This document shows positions 8,298 through 16,347 of a stretch of DNA of 64,000 nucleotides, one piece after another (position 1 is the stretch's first letter; each line of letters opens with the position of its first letter). A program made the position numbers and the translations under genes. The stretch lies in contig NZ_CP060704.1 of assembly GCF_014353015.1 (NCBI RefSeq), positions 5,357,001 to 5,421,000 on the forward strand, given 5' to 3'. The notes below the pieces were generated by a model. That model did no database searches and was not told where the DNA came from. It saw only the letters and a list, made by a program, of their open reading frames with translations. Source of the stretch: Chitinimonas koreensis. GTDB lineage: Bacteria; Pseudomonadota; Gammaproteobacteria; Burkholderiales; Chitinimonadaceae.

Positions 8298-8419
8298 AGA
8301 GCAATCAGTTAATTCGAATACGTAATTTAATCGTAAGCCGGGGAAGCGCGTCCATGCGCGGATCGGCAAGGGCTAGCGGCGGTGACGGCCGGGGATGGAG
8401 ATCCGTCGGGCGCGGCCGC

Positions 8420-8956
8420 TCAGTCGCCGCGCACCAGGCTGCGGATCGCGGCCAGCGCGCGCAGCTCGCCGCGCACGAAGCGCTCGACGTCGCTGCGGCG
8501 CAGCACCGCGCCGGTGCCGACCACCTCGTCGGGCGACAGGCCCAGCGCGGCGCACAGCGCCAGCGCCTCGGCATCGGCCAGCTGCGGCTCGGCCTGGCGC
8601 AGCGCGGCCGGGCCGTAGCCCTGGCGGCAGGCCGCCACGCCGAGGTTGGCGTCGGCATCCTCGGCCGGCAGCAGGGCCAGGCCGAACTGCGGCTCCTCGG
8701 CCTCGATCATCGCCAACAGGTCGCTGGCCGCCAGCGGCTCGCCGATCGCCACGCAGTGCTCGGTCAGCACGCCGGCCATCGGCGTCAGCACCAGCTGGGC
8801 CTCGCCGGCCACCGCCAGCCGCACCAGCGGCACGTCGGCCTGCACTTCGCTGCCGGCCGAGACCAGCCATTCGGTCACGACCGCCGGAGCGAGCAGGTCG
8901 TCGGGTGCGCAGACGAGGTGGGTGGTGGTCGGCATGGAAGAGGGAAACCTGTTCAT
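8420..8956 (-). CDS. Stand-alone lipoyl-like plus E3-binding-like protein
   Basis: A 178-residue protein with two recognisable halves. Residues 10-85 look like a biotinyl/lipoyl beta-barrel (EWLVSAGSEVQADVPLVRLAVAGEA, then TPMAGVLTEH), but the lysine that would carry lipoate or biotin is absent from the turn. Residues about 127-165 resemble the peripheral-subunit (E3)-binding domain of 2-oxo acid dehydrogenase E2 proteins (ALCAALGLSPDEVVGTG, then LRRSDVERFV). No E2 catalytic domain follows. It could be a scaffold or degenerate relative of E2/BCCP; function unknown. An internal ATG at 8935 is an alternative start. It lies just downstream of luxR on the same strand, with about 150 bp between them. 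Confidence 0.6.
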   Translation of the reverse strand: MNRFPSSMPTTTHLVCAPDDLLAPAVVTEWLVSAGSEVQADVPLVRLAVAGEAQLVLTPMAGVLTEHCVAIGEPLAASDLLAMIEAEEPQFGLALLPAEDADANLGVAACRQGYGPAALRQAEPQLADAEALALCAALGLSPDEVVGTGAVLRRSDVERFVRGELRALAAIRSLVRGD

Positions 8957-9110
8957 TTCGTTGCGGGCCCGTGCTGGCGGCCATTCCGGCCGCTGGATGA
9001 CTCAAGCATATCGCGGTTTGCTAATTTTTCCGCCTGCCGCCGGCCCGAAGCGTGCTGATCGGGCAGGCCGCTGCGCCGAAAGTGCCGTCCCGGCCGACGG
9101 ACGGGACCGG

Positions 9111-9827
9111 CTAGAACGCCAGCAGGCCCAGCAGCGCGGCCTTCACCACCGCCGCCGTCTTGTTGGCGGCGTTGAGCTTGCCCAGCGTGCTGCCGATGTG
9201 GAAGTTCACCGTCCGCTCGGTGATGCCGAGGATCTGCGCGATCTCGCCCGAGGTCTTGCCGTCGGCGGTCCAGCGCAGCACCTCGATCTCGCGGCCGGAC
9301 AGCCGCGCCTCGCGCTCGGGCGGCACGCGGTCGCGCAGCTGGCGCGACATGCCGGCATGGGCCAGCGTGGCCAGCGTCGACAGCCTGGCGCCCTTGTCGC
9401 GCAGCTCGTTCGGGCCGATCGGCTCGGCCGAGCGCGCCAGCGTCAGCATGCCGACCAGGCCGCTGCCGTCGCGGCTGGACTGCGCCCAGCCGTGGCGCAG
9501 GCCGTAGGCGCGCGCGTCCTCCCACAGCGGGGCCGCATCGGCGAACACCCGGTCGGACCAGGTGATCGGCAAAGGCGAGCGTACGCCGTGCTGCACCGTC
9601 GGGTCGACCCCGAGATAGTTGCACGCGGCGTAACGCGACTGCCAGGCGCGCGGATAGTTGCTGATCAGCTCGATCCGCAGCGCGGTCAGCGGCAGCGGCA
9701 TGCGCAGGCCGTAGGCGCAGTAGTCGAAGCCGAGCGCGGCGGCCGAGCGGGCCAGGTGGTCGAACAGCGCCTGCGGGCTCTGCATCGTGTCCAGCGTATG
9801 CAGCTGGTCCTCCAGCCAGGGACTCAT
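9111..9827 (-). CDS. LuxR-family acyl-homoserine-lactone receptor/regulator
   Basis: A 238-residue quorum-sensing regulator. The N-terminal autoinducer-binding domain keeps the family's ligand-pocket residues W62, Y66, D75, P76 and W90. The C-terminal HTH (LSGREIEVLRWTADGKTSGE, then IAQILGITERTVNFHI) is the classic LuxR/FixJ type. AGGAGG lies 5 nt before the ATG. It is divergent from the RsaM-like gene and sits near a LuxI gene, so it is a cognate receptor rather than a solo. Lux-box-like dyads lie upstream of both the RsaM-like and luxI genes. Its targets outside this locus cannot be read here; the NRPS operon 8 kb away is a candidate only by proximity. Confidence 0.93.
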   Translation of the reverse strand: MSPWLEDQLHTLDTMQSPQALFDHLARSAAALGFDYCAYGLRMPLPLTALRIELISNYPRAWQSRYAACNYLGVDPTVQHGVRSPLPITWSDRVFADAAPLWEDARAYGLRHGWAQSSRDGSGLVGMLTLARSAEPIGPNELRDKGARLSTLATLAHAGMSRQLRDRVPPEREARLSGREIEVLRWTADGKTSGEIAQILGITERTVNFHIGSTLGKLNAANKTAAVVKAALLGLLAF

Positions 9828-9951
9828 GCATTCCTCCTAATCTCGATCCCGGCGCCTCGAGGCGCTCTGGCGGCCGGCGGACCGGAGTCGGGCCGTCGCC
9901 GCAAGGCGAAAGGATGAGCCATTTCCGACCGATCGTCCCGCCGTCACGACC

Positions 9952-9967
9952 CTGTCAACTTTTACAA
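9952..9967. promoter_or_regulatory. Lux-box-like dyad between luxR and the rsaM-like gene
   Basis: CTGTCAACTTTTACAA: half-sites CTGTCAA and TTTACAA pair at 5 of 7 positions around a 2-bp centre. It shares the CTGTCAA half-site with the luxI-proximal box at 10601-10616. It lies in the divergent luxR/rsaM-like intergenic region, where it could serve either promoter. Confidence 0.6.
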
Positions 9968-10099
9968 CTACCCGCGCCGGCGGGCGATGAGTACAGTCAG
10001 CCCGCATCCACGCGGCTCGCTGCCCCCGCGCGAGCGCGAGCACCAGAACGCCGCCGCGCTTACCCCGCCGCGCATACCCGAGCGCCGCCGAGACAGCCG

Positions 10100-10552
10100 A
10101 TGATATTGAAACAGCCTGTCCTCCCCACCGCAGCCGCCGCCCGTGCCGGCCTGCCGATCGCCCTGTGCAGCGACGGCTACGTGCGCCTGCGCCTGCCGAC
10201 GCTGCTGGCGCTGCCGCTCGCGCACCTGCTGTCCGACCTCGACGATACCGCCGAGGGCGTGCGCGGCGAGGCCGCGGTCCACAGCGCCATCGGCGGCTAC
10301 ACCGAGTGGATCGGCGCCGGCCCGCCGGCGATCACCCTCGGCTGGGACTGGCGGCTGGACGGCCGCGAGGGCCAGCCGTGCTGCGTGCGGACCGGCCCGC
10401 CGCGCAGCAACGTGATGCTGTGCGACCGCCACGGCGCCGACCTCGGCGCCGGCCTGACCGAGCGGCTGCTGGCCGCGCTGGTCGACGTGCGGCCCTGGCA
10501 GGACACCGTGACGGCCGCCATCGCCGCCCGCTACGCCACCCGCGGCGCCTGA
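10100..10552 (+). CDS. RsaM/TofM-like quorum-sensing modulator (DUF4902-type)
   Basis: A 150-residue protein encoded between luxR and luxI. The pattern SDGYVRLRLPTLLALPLAHL, then ITLGWDWRL, RTGPPRSNVMLCDRHGADLG and PWQDTVTAAIAARY matches my recollection of the RsaM/TofM family, small regulators that occupy this position in Burkholderia quorum-sensing loci and damp AHL synthesis. The placement supports the call, but family membership is by memory of the pattern, not a search. I start at the ATG at 10100 because upstream in-frame sequence is low-complexity and overlaps the lux-box region. No strong ribosome site is seen. Confidence 0.65.
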   Translation: MILKQPVLPTAAAARAGLPIALCSDGYVRLRLPTLLALPLAHLLSDLDDTAEGVRGEAAVHSAIGGYTEWIGAGPPAITLGWDWRLDGREGQPCCVRTGPPRSNVMLCDRHGADLGAGLTERLLAALVDVRPWQDTVTAAIAARYATRGA

Positions 10553-10576
10553 CCTCCCGGGCGGGCATTCGCGCCA

Positions 10577-10592
10577 CTGGCAGACCTGCCAG
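10577..10592. promoter_or_regulatory. Distal lux-box-like dyad upstream of luxI
   Basis: CTGGCAGACCTGCCAG has perfect 7-bp inverted half-sites (CTGGCAG/CTGCCAG) around AC. It is exactly 24 bp upstream of the proximal box, so both could be occupied on nearly the same DNA face, about two turns apart. Confidence 0.6.
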
Positions 10593-10600
10593 GGCCCGAC

Positions 10601-10645
10601 CTGACAAGGTTGACAGTTACCGGATTCCCGACGCGACCGCTAAAT
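10601..10645 (+). promoter_or_regulatory. luxI promoter: proximal lux box and -10 element
   Basis: The box CTGACAAGGTTGACAG (10601-10616) has half-sites matching at 6 of 7 positions around GG. A -10-like CTAAAT lies at 10640-10645, which would start transcription near 10651. The box centre is then near -42.5, the classic position for LuxR activation overlapping -35. GAGGG precedes the luxI ATG by about 8 nt. Confidence 0.65.
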
Positions 10646-10680
10646 AGCGCCCGACTAAAGCAACGGCTTACGAGGGCGAT

Positions 10681-11253
10681 ATGAACGTTTTGTCAGGTCC
10701 ATCCAGCGCATTTCCAGACCACTTCATCCAACAGGTCGCCAACTACCGCCACCGGGTCTTCATCGAGCTCCTGGGCTGGCAGATGCCGACCCGCGAAGCG
10801 CTCGATCTCGAGCTCGACCAGTTCGACCGCGACGACACCGTCTACGTGGTGGCGCACGACGCGCAGCGGCGCATCAACGGCTGCGCGCGGCTGTTGCCGA
10901 CCACCCGCCCCTACCTGCTCGGCGAGGTGTTCCCGCAGCTGCTCAACGGCCTGCCGCCGCCGTGCACGCCCGAAGTGTGGGAGTTGTCGCGCTTCGCCGC
11001 GGTGGACTTCAACGGCCAGAGCGCGGTCGGCCGCGGCCAGTTCTCGTCCGACATCACGCTGGCGCTGCTGCACGAGGCGGTCGCCTGCGCGGCGAGCTAC
11101 GGCGCCAAGCGGCTGATCACCGTCTCGCCGGTCGGCGTCGAGCGGCTGCTGCGCAAGACCGGCCTGCGCAGCCACCGCGCCGGCCCGCCGATGGTGATCG
11201 ACGGCCATCCGCTGTTCGCCTGCTGGATCGAGATCGAGCCGGGCGAGGCGTGA
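10681..11253 (+). CDS. Acyl-homoserine-lactone synthase (LuxI family)
   Basis: A 190-residue cytoplasmic enzyme making N-acyl-homoserine lactone from S-adenosylmethionine and acyl-ACP. The signature residues are present: the YRHRVFIELLGW segment (R25, F27, W33), the ELDQFDRDD acidic stretch (D46, D49), R70 in GCARLLPTTRPYLL, F84, and E101/R104 in WELSRFA. The acyl chain made cannot be predicted reliably. Two lux-box-like dyads precede it, implying positive feedback by the LuxR at 9111-9827. Downstream are a dispersed palindrome and then a bidirectional terminator. Confidence 0.94.
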   Translation: MNVLSGPSSAFPDHFIQQVANYRHRVFIELLGWQMPTREALDLELDQFDRDDTVYVVAHDAQRRINGCARLLPTTRPYLLGEVFPQLLNGLPPPCTPEVWELSRFAAVDFNGQSAVGRGQFSSDITLALLHEAVACAASYGAKRLITVSPVGVERLLRKTGLRSHRAGPPMVIDGHPLFACWIEIEPGEA

Positions 11254-11278
11254 TCGCTCGGGCCGGGCGGACAACGAT

Positions 11279-11349
11279 GTAGGAGCGGCTTCAGCCGCGA
11301 ACGCGCCGGGTGAGCACCGGCACCGGTTCGCGGCTGAAGCCGCTCCTAC
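11279..11349. repeat. Dispersed palindromic repeat, copy 2
   Basis: Arms GTAGGAGCGGCTTCAGCCGC (11279-11298) and GCGGCTGAAGCCGCTCCTAC (11330-11349) are identical to those at 3342-3472 and 52299-52352. The spacer is short and unrelated. It lies between convergent luxI and hsp20, just before their shared terminator. Confidence 0.85.
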
Positions 11350-11385
11350 GGGCTGCGCCGGTGGCCGCCAACGCGGCATATGAAG

Positions 11386-11411
11386 AAGGCCGGGAAACTC
11401 CCGGCCTTTTT
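11386..11411. terminator. Bidirectional terminator between luxI and hsp20
   Basis: The stem AAGGCCGGG / CCCGGCCTT around a short loop is followed by a T run on the plus strand and TTCTTC on the minus strand. It serves the convergent luxI and small heat-shock genes. Confidence 0.8.
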
Positions 11412-11432
11412 CATTGGCTGCTGGCGGCTGCG

Positions 11433-11891
11433 TCAGGCGACGCGGCGCTCGAGCAGGTGGACGTTGTCGCCGTCGATGGCGATCTTGCGCGGCTTCAGCG
11501 CCTCGGGCACTTCGCGCACCAGGGCGATGTTGAGCAGGCCGTTGTCGAGCGAGGCGCCCACCACCTTGACGTGGTCGGCCAGGCGGAAGCGGTGCTCGAA
11601 ATCGCGCGTGGCGATGCCGCGGTGCAGGAAGGTCGACTTGGGCGCGTTCTCGGCGCGCTGCTTGCGGCCGGCGACGCGCAGGGTGTCGCCCTCGGTCTCG
11701 ATCTCCAGCTCGGCGCGCTCGAAGCCGGCCACCGCCATCGAGATGCGGTACTGGTCTTCGGCCAGCAGCTCGACGTTGTAGGGCGGGTAGCTGGGCTGGG
11801 CATCGCTGCGCAGCGCTTCGTCGAACATCCGGGCCAGGCGGTCGTAGCCGATGGCGGAACGGTAGAGGGGGGTGAAGTCGTAGCTGTGCAT
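11433..11891 (-). CDS. Small heat-shock protein (Hsp20/IbpA family)
   Basis: A 152-residue alpha-crystallin-type chaperone that holds unfolding proteins in the cytoplasm for later refolding by DnaK/ClpB. The beginning (MHSYDFTPLYRSAIGYDRL) matches the IbpA/IbpB class, the crystallin domain runs from PPYNVELLAEDQYRISMAVAGF to about residue 140, and the region ending with the conserved GLLNIALVREVP motif is complete. The start at 11891 is preferred because AAGGA lies 7 nt upstream; an ATG two codons earlier is too close to that site. CTTGATTTTC upstream may be part of a heat-shock promoter, but this is weak. Confidence 0.92.
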   Translation of the reverse strand: MHSYDFTPLYRSAIGYDRLARMFDEALRSDAQPSYPPYNVELLAEDQYRISMAVAGFERAELEIETEGDTLRVAGRKQRAENAPKSTFLHRGIATRDFEHRFRLADHVKVVGASLDNGLLNIALVREVPEALKPRKIAIDGDNVHLLERRVA

Positions 11892-12059
11892 GATCATATC
11901 CTTTGAAAATCAAGCGATAAGGTTGGTCTGCGGGCCTCCATCGAGCACCCGCATGGACAAGATGCGATCCCCGTTCCGCTTTTCAAGACCCCCCATCGCA
12001 GCAGCCGCGCCATCCGCCGAACGGACTCGCCGCAGCCCCCGGCCGAAGCGCTTGCCGGC

Positions 12060-12818
12060 TCACTGCCCGATCCACGACCGGAACGCCCCGGCACGCTCCT
12101 GGCTGACCAGCACCGCCGCGTCGGCCTTGGGCGCCAGCGCCAGTTCGAGCCGGCCCTTGCCGACCGGGCGGAAGCGGGCGACGGCGCGGGCCGCCACCAG
12201 GTACTGCCGGTTGGCGCGGAAGAAATGCGCCGGGTCGAGCTCGGCCTCGATCTCGGCCAGCGGCCGGTCCACCAGGTAGCGCACGCCGTCGCAGCCGACC
12301 AGGAAGGTGAGCTTGTCGGCCGAGATGAAATAGGCCGCCTGCTCGACCGGCACGGTGACGAAATCGCTGCCCTTGCGCACCACCAGCCGCTGGCGGTGAC
12401 GGCTCGCGCTCGCACCGCCGCCCAGGCTGGCCAGCAGGCGGCCGAAATCGGCCGAGAAGTGGCGGCGCAGCCGCGCGTACTTGGCGAAGGCCGCCGCCAG
12501 CGCCGCGTCGCCGATCGGCTTGAGCAGGTAGTCGATGGCGTTGCCGCGCAGCGCCTCGAGCACGAATTCGTCGTAGGCGGTGGTGAAGATGGCCGGGCAG
12601 GCCGGCCCGCCGTCGCGGAACAGCTCGAGCGACAGGCCGTCGGCCAGCTGGATGTCGAGCAGCAGCAGGTCGGGCGCGTCGTGGCAGCCGAGCCAGGCCG
12701 CCGTCTCGCCGACCGAGGCGGCCCAGCCGACCACCCGGGCCTCGGGCGCCACCCGGCCGATGGTCTCGACCAGGCGCTCGCGCGCGGGCGGTTCGTCTTC
12801 GGCGATGAAGAGCCTCAT
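12060..12818 (-). CDS. LytTR-family response regulator
   Basis: A 252-residue two-component regulator. The receiver domain (residues 1-120) has the acidic pair in IAEDEPPARERL, the phospho-acceptor Asp in PDLLLLDIQLADG, Thr in IFTTAYDEF and Lys in DYLLKPI. The C-terminal LytTR DNA-binding domain follows (RLVVRKGSDFVTVPVEQAAY, FFRANRQYLVA, and a closing segment with RLELALAPKADA). Such regulators control promoters with imperfect direct repeats, often for envelope, virulence or alginate genes. It is immediately downstream of its likely kinase (46 bp gap, same strand), so the two form an operon. Confidence 0.93.
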   Translation of the reverse strand: MRLFIAEDEPPARERLVETIGRVAPEARVVGWAASVGETAAWLGCHDAPDLLLLDIQLADGLSLELFRDGGPACPAIFTTAYDEFVLEALRGNAIDYLLKPIGDAALAAAFAKYARLRRHFSADFGRLLASLGGGASASRHRQRLVVRKGSDFVTVPVEQAAYFISADKLTFLVGCDGVRYLVDRPLAEIEAELDPAHFFRANRQYLVAARAVARFRPVGKGRLELALAPKADAAVLVSQERAGAFRSWIGQ

Positions 12819-12864
12819 GGTTTTCCCGAGCTTGCCGCCGGCCGCGGGCCGGCCGGCTTCGCGG

Positions 12865-13962
12865 TCATTGTAGGCGGCCCCGGCCCGGTGGGACTCGCTG
12901 CCCCGGCAGCGCGACCGGCACCGCCACCCGGAACGCCGCGGCATCGTGCTCGACCGCGATGCCGCGCCCCAGCGCCAGCCGGCAGCGCTCGTCGAGATTG
13001 GCCAGGCCCAGGCCCGAGGAGGGACGCAGGCTGCGGCGCGGCCGCACCGGGTTCTCCGCCCGCACCGCGCCGCCGGCCCAGTCCAGCCGGAAGGCCAGCG
13101 GCGCGGCCTCGGCCAGCTGGTTGTGCTTGACCGCGTTCTCCAGCAGCGTCTGCAGCGCCAGCGGCGGCACCAGCCAGCGGCCGGCCTCGGTCTCCAGCGC
13201 CGGGTCGAGTTCGAGCCGGATCGCCGCGCCGAAGCGCAGCGCCAGCAGGTCGAAATAGGTGCGGACGAAGGCCAGCTCCTCGTCCAGCAGCACCAGGTCG
13301 CGGTCGCGGCTGGCCAGCACGTAGCGGTAGACCTCGGCCAGCCCGTCGCAGAAGGCCCGCGCCCGTTCGGGCGCATGCGGGATCAGGTGGCCCAGGGTAT
13401 TGAGGCTGTTGAACAGGAAGTGCGGATCGACCTGGGCCTTGAGGCCGGCCAGCTCGGCCTCGGCGCGGCTGCGCTCGAGCCGCTCGACGCGCAAGAGGTC
13501 GGCCTCGCGCTCGCGGATCAGGAACACCGTCTCGTAGGCGTGGGTGACGAACACCACGCAGATGACGTTGGTCAGCGCCACCACCCGGATCGCCGCGCCG
13601 TCGGCCGGCAGGCCGGCCAGCGCGTACCAGCCGTACAGCCAGGCCACCGTCAGCGGCGCGGTGTACAGCACGTTGGCCGCCACCAGCATCGAGAGCTTGC
13701 GCACCGGGTTGCCGAACCAGTCGAAATGCTCGCGCTGCTTGAACAGCAGCCAGCGGTTGCCGAGCCAGATGGCGGCGGCCAGCGCGACGAACCAGCCGAA
13801 GCCGAGCCAGAACGCTGCCTGGCCCGGTCGCAGCGGGCCGTACAGCCCGGTCAGGAAGGGGATCGAGACGCCGAAGCCGGGAATGCCGACGGCCATCAGC
13901 GGCCGGTCGTCGAAGCCGACGCCGGCGGGCGGTTTCAGGCGCAGGAAATCGGGCTTGGGCAA
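12865..13962 (-). CDS. LytS/AlgZ-type sensor histidine kinase
   Basis: A 365-residue inner-membrane kinase. Four hydrophobic segments (about residues 24-160) form the membrane sensor, followed by a coiled stretch (IREREADLLRVERLERSRAE). The His_kinase domain has the phospho-acceptor in QVDPHFLFNSLNTLGHL, and the ATPase domain carries LLENAVKHNQ and GLGLANLDERC. This is the PF06580 class that pairs with LytTR regulators, and the gene for one follows directly. No ligand can be assigned. Confidence 0.92.
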   Translation of the reverse strand: MPKPDFLRLKPPAGVGFDDRPLMAVGIPGFGVSIPFLTGLYGPLRPGQAAFWLGFGWFVALAAAIWLGNRWLLFKQREHFDWFGNPVRKLSMLVAANVLYTAPLTVAWLYGWYALAGLPADGAAIRVVALTNVICVVFVTHAYETVFLIREREADLLRVERLERSRAEAELAGLKAQVDPHFLFNSLNTLGHLIPHAPERARAFCDGLAEVYRYVLASRDRDLVLLDEELAFVRTYFDLLALRFGAAIRLELDPALETEAGRWLVPPLALQTLLENAVKHNQLAEAAPLAFRLDWAGGAVRAENPVRPRRSLRPSSGLGLANLDERCRLALGRGIAVEHDAAAFRVAVPVALPGQRVPPGRGRLQ

Positions 13963-14013
13963 GCGGATGTCCGGTTCGGGTCGGGATGGCGTTGCCGGGA
14001 CGGCGGGCGCTGC

Positions 14014-15966
14014 CTAGCTTGGGGCCTGCCGGGCGGCCCCGCCCGGCCTTCGACCCCTTGCCAGGAGAGCACCGAGATGGACCCGTCCCAACTGAATTAT
14101 GCCGCCATCGCGGTGGCGGCACTGGTCAGCTTCGTCATCGGCGGCGTGTGGTATTCGCCCATCCTGTTCGCCCGCGCCTGGCTGCGCGAGGCGCGGCTGG
14201 ACGAGGCCGAGATCCGCCAGGCCGACATGGCCAGGGTGTTCGGCCTGTCCTTCGCCTGCACGCTGGTGATGGCCTTCAACCTGGCCGCCTTCATCGGCCC
14301 CAAGGCCACGCCGGCCTTCGGCGCCTTCGCCGGCGCGGCGGCGGGCCTGGGCTGGGTGTGCATGTCGCTGGGCGTGATCTACCTGTTCGAGCGGCGGCCG
14401 CTCAAGCTGTGGCTGATCAACGGCGGCTACCAGCTGCTCACCTATACGCTGATGGGCCTGATCCTCGGCGCCTGGCACTAGCCCGCGCCAGTTCAGGACT
14501 TCGTCGAGCACCCAGCGCTGCAAGGCCGGCGTGTCGGCCAGGTCGCCCGGGTAGAGCCGGGCCGGCACATGGCCCTGGTTGGCGCCGCGCGCGCGGTGGC
14601 GCCAGACCTTGAGCGGCAGCCACATCTGCAGGCCGCTGGGCAGCGTGTAGGTGCCGATGTCGATATAGGCGGTGTCGCCGCTGGTCGGATGGCCGGCGTG
14701 GATCACCCGCGGCAGGCGCAGCACTTCGTCGGCGAAATCGAGGCAGGAGCTGGCGCAGCGGCTGTCGGTCAGCAGCACGATGCGGCCCTCGAACGGCACC
14801 GCCCGGGCCGGCTGCGCCGCGGCCGCCGTCGCCGTCGCCGCAGCCGCCGGTACGACCTGGCGCAGCCAGGCCTCGCCGGACCGCAGCGCGGCCTGCATGC
14901 GGCGCTGCAGGTCCTGCACCAGCCGCAGCGACAGGTCGTCGGCCGGCAGCAGCGCACCCATCTGTGCCGCCCGCCCGTCCAGCACGCCGGCGGCGAAGGC
15001 CGACACGCGCCATTCGGCGTAGGGCAGCCCGGCCGGGGCCGGCGCAGCCCGGTCCTGGCCGGCCGGCCCTCGCAGCGCCTGCGCGATGCGGAAGCCGAAC
15101 TGGCCGTTGCCGCCGTTGTTCTGCCGCGCGTCGAGCACCACGGTCGCCTGCGCCGGCAGCCGGTGCAGCGCCGCCAGCATCGCCTCGTAGCGCACCAGCG
15201 CCGCCGCGTCGGGCTGGAAATCGTTGACCGTCGCCCAGTACACGCCGGGCCGGATCTGCTCGACGCCCTGCTGCGCGCGCGGCCGCGCCAGCGCCCGGAA
15301 CAGGCCGTCGCCGTCGGCCTGCCAATGCAGCGCATAGGACTTCTCGCCGCCGTCCGGCAGCCGCAGCTCGCACGACCGGACGTCGCGCCGCCGCAGCAGC
15401 GCCGCATTCGGCGAATCGACGGTCAGCGCGCTCAGCAGCTCCGACTGCACGCCGGGCAGCTCGGTGCGGCGGTCGAGGAAGGGTGCGATCTCGCGCTCGA
15501 TCAGCGCGGCGACCGCCTGCCCGTCGCAGCGCAGCAGCCGGGCGCCGGGCGGCGGCAACTCGACCGGCCACCGCTCGGCCCGGCGGGCGACCGTGAAGCC
15601 GTCCGGCCGCCATTCGGCGACGAAGCCGGCCCAGCGCCAGGGCCGTTCGGCCGGCTTGCCCCAGGCCTGCAGGTGGCCGTCGCGGAATCCGGCCAGGTAG
15701 AAGCGCACCAGGGCGAGCTGATCTTCCGGGCTTTCGACCTGCTCCAGCCGGGCGCGCGATTCGGCCAGGCCGCGTTCGAGCCAGTCGGCGAAGGCGCGCC
15801 CTTCGGCCGTGCCGCGGTCGAGCTGGCCCGGATGGGCCTCGACCAGCAGCGCATGGATCGCCTGCAGATCGCGCTCGGCGGCCTGGCGGGCTGTTTCGGC
15901 CGCGGCGTGCGCCGGGCCGGCGGCCAGCATGAGCAGGCCGCTCAGGAGCAGGGAAAGAAGGCGCAT
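14014..15966 (-). CDS. Secreted S41-type peptidase homologue with unusual 3' extension
   Basis: Residues 1-22 are a signal peptide (MRLLSLLLSGLLMLAAGPAH, then AA). The protein then shows S41 features: GVYWATVNDFQPD, the VVLDARQNNGGNGQFGF motif, and the putative nucleophile region LLTDSRCASSCLDFADEVLRLP followed by GHPTSGDTAYIDIG. The recognisable domain ends near residue 495 (LQRWVLDEVLNWRG). The frame then stays open about 155 more residues antisense to the DUF1761 gene, giving 650 residues in all. A TAG in another frame overlaps the DUF1761 stop exactly, so the natural end is probably near 14478 and the frame shifted, or the extension is fortuitous. Likely a periplasmic or secreted protease; substrate unknown. 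Confidence 0.75.
   Translation of the reverse strand: MRLLSLLLSGLLMLAAGPAHAAAETARQAAERDLQAIHALLVEAHPGQLDRGTAEGRAFADWLERGLAESRARLEQVESPEDQLALVRFYLAGFRDGHLQAWGKPAERPWRWAGFVAEWRPDGFTVARRAERWPVELPPPGARLLRCDGQAVAALIEREIAPFLDRRTELPGVQSELLSALTVDSPNAALLRRRDVRSCELRLPDGGEKSYALHWQADGDGLFRALARPRAQQGVEQIRPGVYWATVNDFQPDAAALVRYEAMLAALHRLPAQATVVLDARQNNGGNGQFGFRIAQALRGPAGQDRAAPAPAGLPYAEWRVSAFAAGVLDGRAAQMGALLPADDLSLRLVQDLQRRMQAALRSGEAWLRQVVPAAAATATAAAAQPARAVPFEGRIVLLTDSRCASSCLDFADEVLRLPRVIHAGHPTSGDTAYIDIGTYTLPSGLQMWLPLKVWRHRARGANQGHVPARLYPGDLADTPALQRWVLDEVLNWRGLVPGAEDQAHQRIGEQLVAAVDQPQLERPPLEQVDHAQRHAHPAQARRRAGEGAEGRRGLGADEGGQVEGHHQRAGEGQAEHPGHVGLADLGLVQPRLAQPGAGEQDGRIPHAADDEADQCRHRDGGIIQLGRVHLGALLARGRRPGGAARQAPS
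14077..14481 (+). CDS. DUF1761 family membrane protein
   Basis: A 134-residue four-helix membrane protein. The start MDPSQLNYAAIAVAALVSF, then GGVWYSPILFARAWLREA, and the later LWLINGGYQLLTYTLMGLILG match the DUF1761 pattern, a family of unknown function. AGGAGA lies about 9 nt before the ATG. Its stop sits in a CTAG that also holds an out-of-frame TAG of the opposing peptidase gene. The opposing frame continues antisense through the whole gene. Confidence 0.8.
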   Translation: MDPSQLNYAAIAVAALVSFVIGGVWYSPILFARAWLREARLDEAEIRQADMARVFGLSFACTLVMAFNLAAFIGPKATPAFGAFAGAAAGLGWVCMSLGVIYLFERRPLKLWLINGGYQLLTYTLMGLILGAWH

Positions 15967-16347
15967 GAACGGGATTCGGACGCGGCGAAAGGGCGCGCAG
16001 GATACGCCGCCGCGACGCGTCTTGCACCCGCTCGGGCGCGCTCGCCATCGCGGCCGTCCCGCCCGCCGCAGTGCCGCCATTCATCGAAAATATTGCTGCA
16101 TCGAGGCGACCGCCCCGGGCCGGCATGCCTTGCGCCTGCGGCCTTCGCGCCGGACGGCGCAGGCCGGCCGACGGCCCGCGGCGGCGATCCATCCGCCCGG
16201 CGTGCCGGACAGGCGGGGCGGTCATGGCCTAGGCTGGGTGCACAAGAAGCCACGACGGCACCGCCAGCGTGCCGTATCGAAGAAAAAGCAGCCCCTGGTC
16301 AACCACGCGGTCGACGCACCCGCCAGCGGCGGGGGCAGGAGGAAACC
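15967..16347. other. 381-bp divergent intergenic region without a recognised gene
   Basis: It separates the minus-strand peptidase from the plus-strand EAL gene and must hold both promoters. I found no convincing gene, RNA or strong dyad. AGGAGG at about 16337-16342 is the ribosome site for the EAL protein. Confidence 0.4.

Noticed and set aside
11390..11450. An RNA thermometer (ROSE element) before the small heat-shock gene.
   Set aside because: The 5' leader is short and no anti-ribosome-site hairpin with the typical pattern is visible; the nearby hairpin at 11386-11411 lies at its 3' end and is a terminator.
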